The notes beneath the pieces are model-generated. The model did not search any database. It was given only the letters and a program-made list of their open reading frames with translations, and was not told where the DNA came from. Shown here piece after piece: positions 1-4,831 of a stretch of DNA of 9,399 nucleotides; within the stretch, counting starts at the first letter, position 1, and every line of letters starts with the position of its first letter. This stretch comes from Dehalococcoidia bacterium. Lineage in GTDB: Bacteria > Chloroflexota > Dehalococcoidia > GIF9 > AB-539-J10. Where the stretch lies: NCBI GenBank assembly GCA_030606165.1, contig JAUWGZ010000049.1:1-9399 (forward strand). The letters run 5' to 3'. The position numbers and the translations under genes are program-made.

Positions 1-586
1 CAAGCTTGCTTGCAACGGCAAGACCATCGACCTTGGTCCCCCCTGGCAAAGGCTTTACCTGCGTGAGGCAATAAAAGAACATTGCGGCATCGATTTTGAA
101 GATTATCCTGATGCCGCTTCACTGAGGACACGAATGACAGAGCTGGGAATGGAAGTCGAGCCAGGCAAAGGGAGGGGCAGGCTGATAGACGAATTGATTT
201 CCACCTTTGTCGAGCCAAAGCTTATTCAGCCGACTTTCCTTCTGGATTACCCTGTGGAAATGTCACCTCTGGCCAAGAGTAAGAAAGGTAACGAACGATT
301 GGTAGAGAGATTCGAGGGCTTTGTGGCTGGCATGGAGATTGCCAATGCCTTCACCGAGCTTAATGACCCCCTGGAGCAAAGGGAAAGGTTTCGCCAGCAG
401 CTAAAAGAACAGGTTGCCGATGAGGAAGTGGAAATCGCCGATGAAGATTTTCTTCAGGCTCTGGAGTATGGGATGCCCCCTACCGGTGGTCTGGGGATAG
501 GCATTGACCGCCTGGTGATGCTGCTTGCAAATCAGCAATCTGTTCGAGAAGTGATACTTTTCCCCCAGTTGAAGACAAAAGAGTAA
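1..586 (+). CDS. lysS: Lysyl-tRNA synthetase, class II (3' part, cut by window edge)
   Basis: The enzyme attaches lysine to tRNA-Lys in the cytoplasm, using ATP. The reading frame is open from base 2 to the TAA at 584-586, giving 194 visible residues; class II LysRS proteins are usually near 490-500 residues, so the N-terminal anticodon-binding OB fold and motifs 1 and 2 lie outside the window. Visible family signatures are VEMSPLAKSK, the substrate-binding stretch IANAFTELNDP, and class II motif 3, GGLGIGIDRLVMLL, followed by REVILFPQLK at the normal C-terminus. The ATG at 134 is internal and not the start, because the frame before it (including GPPWQRLYLREAI) already matches the family. serS follows on the same strand after 186 bp. 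The identification is firm; only the missing 5' end is unknown. Confidence 0.97.
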   Translation, partial: KLACNGKTIDLGPPWQRLYLREAIKEHCGIDFEDYPDAASLRTRMTELGMEVEPGKGRGRLIDELISTFVEPKLIQPTFLLDYPVEMSPLAKSKKGNERLVERFEGFVAGMEIANAFTELNDPLEQRERFRQQLKEQVADEEVEIADEDFLQALEYGMPPTGGLGIGIDRLVMLLANQQSVREVILFPQLKTKE

Positions 587-618
587 GAATACCAAATGCG
601 AGGCAAAGTATGGCAAAT

Positions 619-760
619 CCTAACCACGAAATTCGAAATCCTAAACAAAAGAAAGGGGAAATTTAATTCTTCTCATTTAATGACTAAAATTCAAAACAAA
701 ATGGGTTTTGGTATTTAAATTTAGAATTTTGAATTTGTTTAGAATTTAGAAATTAGGATT
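619..760. repeat. AT-rich imperfect inverted-repeat spacer between lysS and serS
   Basis: The spacer is strongly AT-rich and built of variants of AATTC, GAAAT, AAATTTAG and GGATTT. The left part (629-649, containing AAATCCTAAACAAA) is loosely the reverse complement of the right part (735-760, containing TTGTTTAGAATTT). The stretch near 684-695 (TAAAATTCAAAA) mirrors 727-738 (TTTTGAATTTGT) loosely as well. A small hairpin, CAAAA-TGGG-TTTTG, lies in the middle at about 687-701. Similar low-complexity spacers occur between genes in many environmental bacterial genomes, and that comparison is from memory. No open reading frame and no T-box or other riboswitch signature was seen. It may also hold the serS promoter, but no convincing -35/-10 pair stood out. 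Confidence 0.45.
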
Positions 761-772
761 TAGGGTTTACAT

Positions 773-2023
773 ATGATTGATATTAAGCTTATTCGTGAAA
801 ACCCTGAACTTGTTCGCCAGGCTCTGGAGAAAAGAGGCGATAGCTTTGCTCTCGATAGCATCCTTGAGATTGATGGGCGATATCGCAGCTTGCTTCGTCA
901 AACCGAGGAACTCCGTGCCACACATAACGAGGCAAGCAAACAACTGGGCAAAAGCAAGGAAAAACCACCTCAGCTCATCGCCCAGATGCGTCAATTGGGA
1001 GAGCAAGTATCTTCTCTGCAGCAGCAGACCAAGGAAGCTAAGGCTAACCTTGATTCCTTGCTACTGGAGTTACCCAACATCCCCCTCCTCAGCGTGCCCT
1101 TAGGGAGAGGCGAGGGCGATAACGTAGTAGTGCGTACCTGGGGCAAGCCAGGGGAGTTATCCTTCGAGCCCTTGCCTCATTGGGAGCTGGGGGAAAAATT
1201 GGGCATAATAGATTTTCAGCAGGGAGTGAAGCTCTCAGGGACCAGGTTTTATGTTCTCAAAGGGCTGGGGGCACGCCTCCAACGAGCGCTTATCTCATTT
1301 ATGCTCGATACCCATGTAAACGAGCATGGCTACAAAGAAATCTATCCTCCTTTTATGGTAAAGCGAGAGTGTATGGTCGGCTCAGGAAATTTACCCAAGT
1401 TCGGCGATAATTTATATCACGACGAAGAAGATGACTTCTGGTTTATACCCACGGCGGAGGTACCGTTAACTAACCTTCACCGTGATGAAATATTAGGTGC
1501 CGCTAGCTTGCCCCTTCATTACGTCGCCTATACTCCTTGCTTCCGTCGAGAGAAGATGGCTGCTGGCACGGACACCAGGGGCATTAAGCGGGGGCACCAA
1601 TTTGATAAGGTGGAGCTCTACAAGGTTACCGACCCCGAGAGTTCTGACGAAGCACTGGAGAAATTGGTAGCTGATGCTGAGGATATATGTCGGAAGCTGG
1701 TCATACCTTATCGCGTGGTGCAATTATGTACCGGAGACCTCGGCTTTGCCGCTTGCAAAACATACGATATCGAAATGTGGGCTCCTGGCTGTGATGAATG
1801 GCTCGAGGTCAGCTCTTGCAGCAATTGCGGTGATTTTCAGGCCAGGCGAGCCAATATCCGCTATCGCCCTGAGCCTGGCGCCAAACCACAGCTTGTTCAC
1901 ACGCTCAATGGCTCAGGATTGGCTCTACCACGAGTCCTTATCGCGGTGCTGGAAACCTATCAGCAAGCTGATGGTACAGTATTAATTCCTGAAGTATTAG
2001 AGCCTTACCTGAGAGCAACATAA
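773..2023 (+). CDS. serS: Seryl-tRNA synthetase
   Basis: The enzyme charges tRNA-Ser (and tRNA-Sec where present) with serine through a seryl-adenylate, in the cytoplasm. It has 416 residues, close to the usual ~425. Residues 1 to ~105 form the charged, heptad-like N-terminal arm that grips the tRNA long variable arm. The class II catalytic core follows: TAEVPL at 227-232, motif 2 from FRRE (257-260) through AGTDTRG to HQFDKVE (275-281), the WLEVSSCSNCGDFQ stretch at 343-356, and motif 3, NGSGLALPRVLIAVLE, at 379-394. The start gives MIDIKLIRENPE, the standard SerRS beginning. Its Shine-Dalgarno is modest (AGGG at 762-765, 7 nt before ATG). It lies 186 bp after lysS on the same strand, so the two may be co-transcribed. 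All key motifs are intact. Confidence 0.98.
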   Translation: MIDIKLIRENPELVRQALEKRGDSFALDSILEIDGRYRSLLRQTEELRATHNEASKQLGKSKEKPPQLIAQMRQLGEQVSSLQQQTKEAKANLDSLLLELPNIPLLSVPLGRGEGDNVVVRTWGKPGELSFEPLPHWELGEKLGIIDFQQGVKLSGTRFYVLKGLGARLQRALISFMLDTHVNEHGYKEIYPPFMVKRECMVGSGNLPKFGDNLYHDEEDDFWFIPTAEVPLTNLHRDEILGAASLPLHYVAYTPCFRREKMAAGTDTRGIKRGHQFDKVELYKVTDPESSDEALEKLVADAEDICRKLVIPYRVVQLCTGDLGFAACKTYDIEMWAPGCDEWLEVSSCSNCGDFQARRANIRYRPEPGAKPQLVHTLNGSGLALPRVLIAVLETYQQADGTVLIPEVLEPYLRAT

Positions 2024-2081
2024 GCGCCGCAAACTATATGTCCTAACTGCACAAGGTGAAGCTATCCTCAAATTACGCTAA
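2022..2081 (+). pseudogene. Possible C-terminal remnant of a winged-helix regulator
   Basis: In the frame of codons beginning at 2022, overlapping the serS stop codon out of frame, the sequence reads KRRKLYVLTAQGEAILKLR and then stops (TAA 2079-2081). The pattern of basic residues, then an aromatic, LT..G and a helix resembles the wing and last helix of PadR- or MarR-type regulators (for example RKYYRLTEKG). No start or upstream HTH exists, because serS occupies the upstream DNA. If real, it is only the tail of a lost gene. At 19 residues, chance is a serious alternative. Confidence 0.2.
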
Positions 2082-2108
2082 CCTAGTAGTCAAGCTAGAA
2101 AACAAAGC

Positions 2109-2140
2109 GTGTCACCGGACACAATTTCTCGTAGGAAATT
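2109..2140. repeat. Two small adjacent perfect inverted repeats
   Basis: Two short stem-loops lie back to back. GTGTC (2109-2113) and GACAC (2118-2122) flank a 4-nt loop, and AATTTC (2123-2128) and GAAATT (2135-2140) flank a 6-nt loop. Neither is followed by a T tract, so they are not an intrinsic terminator. They could be an operator or a remnant of a mobile-element end; nothing in the sequence decides between these. Confidence 0.3.
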
Positions 2141-2167
2141 TGCAGTTATTTGATATCTTCTGGCATA

Positions 2168-2198
2168 ATTACAATGTATGCTGTAGCTGATGGGTAGC
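2168..2198 (+). repeat. Duplicated gene-tail sequence, copy A
   Basis: This 31-nt stretch matches 3295-3325 at 29 of 31 positions. Read in the frame of 2174 it encodes TMYAVADG and a TAG stop (2195-2197); the other copy encodes TMYAVADE and a stop in the corresponding frame. The open stretch before it is short (in-frame TAG at 2132-2134), so only a gene-end fragment remains. Its right edge runs into the leader repeat at 2195-2220. Two copies that agree in frame and in the stop position suggest duplication of a coding 3' end. Confidence 0.55.
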
Positions 2199-2220
2199 TC
2201 AGCCAGTGGATTTGGAGAGG
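2195..2220 (+). repeat. Duplicated leader with purine-rich tract, copy 1
   Basis: This stretch matches 3965-3990 at about 22 of 26 positions. Both copies start with TAG, share CAGCCAGTG, and end in TTTGGAGAG. In the second copy the GGAGAG tract sits just before the ATG at 3998 and serves as its ribosome-binding region. Here 44 nt separate the tract from the next start (2265), which has its own Shine-Dalgarno, so this leader appears to have lost its original gene. Confidence 0.5.
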
Positions 2221-2264
2221 AGAGTTTAAGGACTCAATAGCGAGCAGCGTTCTGGAGATAGAAG

Positions 2265-2648
2265 ATGAAATACTGTCCTCAGTGTGGCGCTCCTTTGGAA
2301 CCCAATGATAAATTTTGTAGCAATTGCGGAACAAGGCTTAGCGATTATGGCGGCGTTGTATCCGTCGGAGCTGCACAGACATGGAAGCCAACTGCTGCGG
2401 GCACCTTGACTATCTCAGCTGGTGTCCTTGGTTTGATTGTCGGCATAGTGCTCATTGGGCGAAGCCCATTGTTTATGGTGGGGCTGCTCGCAATAATGAT
2501 TGGGATAGTAGCTGTGGCAGGTGGGCTCTGTGCACTCAAAAGAAGAGCTTGGGGTTTAGCGCTTGCCGGCTCCATTTGCTCGGTTTTCTGCTGGCTGGGT
2601 ATTCCGGCTATCATACTTATCGCCTTGAGTAAGCAAGAATTTTCATAG
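2265..2648 (+). CDS. Zinc-ribbon membrane protein of unknown function
   Basis: The product has 127 residues. It begins with a zinc ribbon, CPQCG (Cys4, Cys7) and CSNCG (Cys18, Cys21), the 'zinc-ribbon domain' found at the N-terminus of many small bacterial membrane proteins. A short linker leads to three hydrophobic segments at about 44-66, 68-90 and 96-121, the second and third separated by a basic turn (KRR). It is therefore likely an inner-membrane protein with the zinc knuckle on one face, probably cytoplasmic. The start is supported by GGAG at 2254-2257, 7 nt before ATG. The next gene, also a zinc-ribbon membrane protein, begins 9 bp after its stop, so the two are probably co-translated and may act together. 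No catalytic motif is visible and the function is not known. Confidence 0.85.
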   Translation: MKYCPQCGAPLEPNDKFCSNCGTRLSDYGGVVSVGAAQTWKPTAAGTLTISAGVLGLIVGIVLIGRSPLFMVGLLAIMIGIVAVAGGLCALKRRAWGLALAGSICSVFCWLGIPAIILIALSKQEFS

Positions 2649-2657
2649 GATAAGCAA

Positions 2658-3170
2658 ATGAAAGAATGCCCCTCTTGTGGTAACACAATACCAAAGGAAG
2701 TAATCTATTGTCCTTATTGCGGGGCAAGGTTTGCTGACTTGGGCCATACGCAGACTAAGGGAAACGAACAGCGTCAGAAACTAGGCTTAAAAATGCAAAA
2801 ATGCCCGTTGTGTAATAAGAAAATTCGAGAGGATGCTAAGTTTTGTCCGCACTGCGGGTGGGATTTAACCGACCACGAACTAACTCCACCCCAAATTGCA
2901 AGAATTCAAGAGGAGATTGTAAATGCCAGGTTTGCATATATGCGCTGGAACTTTGGAATGGTTCAATTCACGACAGTTGGGCTCGTCTTCATAATCTTTA
3001 GCATGCTTGCCTCGAGTGAGGTCATAGCCATACAGGCACCATGGGTTGTGTCAGGTATAGCTGCGGCCTTTTTGTTCCTCGCGGTTCCGTTCGGTTTTTT
3101 GGCACTACGGTATTATAACAAACAAAACAGGCTGAAAATGATGCTGAGGGATAGGCAACCGCCTCAATAG
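2658..3170 (+). CDS. Double zinc-ribbon membrane protein of unknown function
   Basis: The product has 170 residues with two complete zinc ribbons in tandem: Cys4/Cys7 with Cys18/Cys21 (CPSCG, CPYCG), and Cys49/Cys52 with Cys63/Cys66 (CPLCN, CPHCG). A helical segment at about 76-95 follows, then two hydrophobic segments at about 102-121 and 127-151, and a basic tail rich in Lys and Arg. A Cys-rich domain in front of a membrane anchor suggests a cytoplasmic binding module tethered to the membrane. AGGA at 2647-2650, overlapping the previous gene's stop region, sits 7 nt before ATG and supports this start. Met46 comes directly before the second ribbon and looks like a gene beginning, so the first ribbon may be a duplicated addition. 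The partner and the ligand are unknown. Confidence 0.85.
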   Translation: MKECPSCGNTIPKEVIYCPYCGARFADLGHTQTKGNEQRQKLGLKMQKCPLCNKKIREDAKFCPHCGWDLTDHELTPPQIARIQEEIVNARFAYMRWNFGMVQFTTVGLVFIIFSMLASSEVIAIQAPWVVSGIAAAFLFLAVPFGFLALRYYNKQNRLKMMLRDRQPPQ

Positions 3171-3324
3171 TGCGGCAGAATTGTCAGGGCTAGGTCATAC
3201 TGCTGTTTCTGTTGAGGATACGGTTGCTGCCAGCAATGAGGCAACTACTAGTGTAAGCAAGACAAGCAATTCTTCGGCAAGTGCTACAATTACGATTACA
3301 ATGTATGCTGTGGCTGATGAGTAG
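3148..3324 (+). pseudogene. Ser/Thr-rich C-terminal gene remnant
   Basis: After the stop of the preceding gene, a different frame is open from 3148 (in-frame TGA just before) to the TAG at 3322-3324. It encodes GLGHTAVSVEDTVAASNE, then a run rich in Ser, Thr and Ala, then ATITITMYAVADE. It has no ATG before the last seven residues and no ribosome-binding site, so it is unlikely to be translated as it stands. The composition resembles the end of an exported or surface beta-rich protein. The last residues recur at 2168-2198. I take it as the tail of a truncated gene, most of which has been lost. The family is not recognised. Confidence 0.4.
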
Positions 3325-3325
3325 C
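3295..3325 (+). repeat. Duplicated gene-tail sequence, copy B
   Basis: This is the second copy of the 31-nt sequence at 2168-2198, with two mismatches. Here it is part of a longer open stretch (3148-3324). It encodes TMYAVADE followed by TAG, in the same frame as the other copy. It runs straight into a hairpin and a strong Shine-Dalgarno for the next gene. Confidence 0.55.
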
Positions 3326-3346
3326 CCGATTTAGACGGGCAGGAGG
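3324..3346 (+). promoter_or_regulatory. Hairpin next to a strong ribosome-binding site
   Basis: GCCCG (3324-3328) and CGGGC (3336-3340) form a 5-bp GC stem with a 7-nt loop. It is followed at once by AGGAGG (3341-3346), 5 nt before the ATG at 3352. The stem starts on the last base of the upstream TAG. This is the strongest Shine-Dalgarno in the island. The hairpin could modulate access to it, but a simple spacer role is equally possible. Confidence 0.45.
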
Positions 3347-3351
3347 AAAGC

Positions 3352-3735
3352 ATGAAGATAGCACTCATAGTGGTTGGAGTCATCGCAGCACTAATAGGAA
3401 TAGCTTGGCTAAGAGGACGTAAGTGGAGAAATATAGAGAGAGTGGGTAAGGCATCGATGTTCCGAGGCCTTGCTGGAGAGTATAGTGAGGGCAATCCGAC
3501 GCAATTAACTGACGCAGCTTTCCGAACAGATTCCGAAAATGAGGTCTACAACAGACTAAGCGCTGAGAAAAAGAGGAAAATCGACAAACGTGTAGCGAAA
3601 GAGCGAGAGAAATTTGCGAAGGACTTTCTTAAGTACTATTTAGACGAGGGAATGGATTATGACGAGGCGATAGGGATGGTTTGCACAATATGCAACGTCG
3701 AACGGGTGAGACTTGAGGAAATAACGAGCGGGTGA
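3352..3735 (+). CDS. Single-pass membrane-anchored protein, unknown function
   Basis: The product has 127 residues. Residues 3-20 (IALIVVGVIAALIGIAWL) form one hydrophobic helix followed by RGRKWR. The positive charges after the helix predict an N-out, C-in anchor with the rest cytoplasmic; an uncleaved signal anchor is more likely than a cleaved signal peptide. Residues 65-98 are highly charged and helical (AEKKRKIDKRVAKEREKF), perhaps a short coiled coil. A second helical part ends in CTIC (Cys111, Cys114), a single Cys pair and not a full zinc site. AGGAGG, 5 nt upstream, supports the start. The next small gene begins 6 bp after its stop, so the pair is probably one transcript. I do not recognise the family, and no enzyme motif is visible. 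Confidence 0.75.
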   Translation: MKIALIVVGVIAALIGIAWLRGRKWRNIERVGKASMFRGLAGEYSEGNPTQLTDAAFRTDSENEVYNRLSAEKKRKIDKRVAKEREKFAKDFLKYYLDEGMDYDEAIGMVCTICNVERVRLEEITSG

Positions 3736-3741
3736 CAGAGA

Positions 3742-3963
3742 ATGCTATCTTGGAGAGTTTCTCAAATCCTGTTCATAACAGCTATCGCCATGTTCTTCAT
3801 TCTGTGGCTGGCTGTTCATGTGACGTGGTGGCAGTCTATCCTAATAACACTCGGTTTCGTTCTCGTCGTCTCTTTGATACGGGGAGTTGCACTTAGAATT
3901 CAACTCCACGGACGGTTTAAAAGTCTGGGAGACTCGAACCAAGAACACAAAAAGCTTGATTGA
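3742..3963 (+). CDS. Small two-pass membrane protein, unknown function
   Basis: The product has 73 residues with two hydrophobic segments at about 6-26 and 31-52, then a polar tail rich in basic and acidic residues. The aromatic residues clustered between the helices (HVTWW) are typical of a membrane interface. It starts 6 bp after the stop of the one-pass membrane protein, with no strong Shine-Dalgarno of its own, so translation is probably coupled to that gene. A partner role in a small membrane complex with its neighbour is possible but is inference only. Short length and lack of a recognised domain make this call less secure than its neighbours, though hydropathy and tight spacing argue for a real gene. 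Confidence 0.6.
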   Translation: MLSWRVSQILFITAIAMFFILWLAVHVTWWQSILITLGFVLVVSLIRGVALRIQLHGRFKSLGDSNQEHKKLD

Positions 3964-3964
3964 G

Positions 3965-3990
3965 TAGTCCAGCCAGTGAGTTTGGAGAGA
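3965..3990 (+). repeat. Duplicated leader with purine-rich tract, copy 2
   Basis: This is the partner of 2195-2220 (about 22 of 26 matching). Its GGAGAG tract together with the following AAGGA provides the ribosome-binding region for the gene at 3998. The bases just before it, GATTGAG, also resemble the GATGAG/GATGGG that precede TAG in the two gene-tail copies. The homology may therefore reach back into the end of the two-pass membrane gene. Confidence 0.5.
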
Positions 3991-3997
3991 AAGGAAT

Positions 3998-4366
3998 ATG
4001 CAGGAGAAAAATCAAGATAGTCTAGAACGAGCCTATGCAACGCTTAAAGCAATGAAAAGCAATATCAATGGTATTACTACGATTTACGGGGTCCCAGAGA
4101 AATACATTAGCCAATATCACGCTGCGCTTGACATGTTGGAAGGCACCGGAATAGATGTTACGCAGTTTCGCATACCGCCTTCGGAAGTTCAGCATTGTGA
4201 AACGATCCCAACGGTGTCTTATCCAGGACAGCCTAAAGAATACACCAAGGAGAAATACGTTACGAAGGGACTATTATTGACTAAGCTGGACACAATTCTC
4301 ATGTATTTCGACCTCACTCATTCTGACGAGCCTAGGAGAATTGGCTTCACCCCCCCTGGCAAATAG
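3998..4366 (+). CDS. Conserved-looking soluble hypothetical protein
   Basis: The product has 122 residues with no hydrophobic helix or signal peptide, so it is probably cytoplasmic. It divides into an N-terminal helical half (about 1-50, with LERAYATLKAMKSNI and YHAALDMLEG) and a C-terminal half (KEKYVTKGLLLTKLDTILMYF, then a DEPRRIGF ending). The pattern 'GIDVTQFRIP' followed by 'LLTKLD..L.YF' and 'PR.IGF' reminds me of orphan hypothetical proteins seen in Chloroflexota genomes; this is an impression, not a database match. The start is supported by GGAG at 3984-3987 and AAGGA at 3991-3995. It is the last plus-strand gene before the convergent minus-strand block. It has a single Cys and no catalytic signature. 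Its function is unknown. Confidence 0.75.
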   Translation: MQEKNQDSLERAYATLKAMKSNINGITTIYGVPEKYISQYHAALDMLEGTGIDVTQFRIPPSEVQHCETIPTVSYPGQPKEYTKEKYVTKGLLLTKLDTILMYFDLTHSDEPRRIGFTPPGK

Positions 4367-4446
4367 AGCCTCCTTAGTCATTTCTAAGAGCCAAATCCCT
4401 TCCCAAAAGTCCATCTAAACATGAGCTTTGGTCTGATATAGAGTAG

Positions 4447-4827
4447 CTAGCAACTAAAACGGGAATCCTGTTCGACGGCGTTTTCGATGTGTTCGATGCG
4501 CCTGGTCTTGCCTTTGTCATCGAGTTCTATGGCTACGACGTCTATACGCCATAAAGAGGGGAGGTTTTGATGAGTACTGGTATAGGTCAGGGCTAGGGTT
4601 ATGAGTTTTTGCTTTTTAGCCTGCGTTATTGACTCCTCGGGAGTGCCGAAATCCAGATTGCTCTTGGTGCGGACCTCGACAAAGACCAGATAGTCCTTCC
4701 GCTGAGCAATGATATCAATCTCTCCGTGAGGGCAACGAAAATTCGTCTCGCGAATACGGTAGCCCCGCTTTTTGAGGAATTTCTGAGCTGTTTTCTCCCC
4801 CAGCTTACCAACTTCTTGACGATTCAT
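4447..4827 (-). CDS. yraN: UPF0102 family protein YraN, predicted nuclease fold
   Basis: The product has 126 residues, normal for the family. It shows the PD-(D/E)XK-like core: Glu11 in the N-terminal helix, GEIDII at 35-40 (Asp38), then FVEVRTK at 49-55 with Glu51 and Lys55 as the expected metal and catalytic residues. RIDVVAIE at 94-101 forms the following strand. The family is widely conserved and presumed to act on nucleic acid, but its exact substrate is not established. It starts only 4 bp after the rnhB stop, a common pairing of these two genes. Its Shine-Dalgarno, AAGGA (reverse complement of 4835-4839), lies 7 nt before the ATG, inside the last codons of rnhB and at the edge of a dispersed repeat. 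Its stop faces the convergent plus-strand island. Confidence 0.95.
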   Translation of the reverse strand: MNRQEVGKLGEKTAQKFLKKRGYRIRETNFRCPHGEIDIIAQRKDYLVFVEVRTKSNLDFGTPEESITQAKKQKLITLALTYTSTHQNLPSLWRIDVVAIELDDKGKTRRIEHIENAVEQDSRFSC

Positions 4828-4831
4828 TACC

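Noticed and set aside
134..136. ATG at 134 as the start of a short gene
   Set aside because: The lysS frame is open and family-like from base 2, so this is an internal methionine.
587..772. T-box leader before serS
   Set aside because: No conserved T-box sequence and no terminator hairpin with a T tract were seen; the spacer is simple AT-rich repeat.
2345..2686. Minus-strand 113-residue open frame opposite the first zinc-ribbon gene
   Set aside because: It is antisense to a clear zinc-ribbon membrane protein and has no recognisable domain of its own.
3195..3494. Minus-strand hydrophobic open frame overlapping the spacer at 3171-3351
   Set aside because: It has no ribosome site and overlaps the start of a well-supported plus-strand gene. 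The plus-strand reading of the repeat keeps frame and stop in both copies.
4367..4446. Bidirectional terminator between the converging genes
   Set aside because: No stable stem followed by T residues could be found on either strand in these 80 bases.
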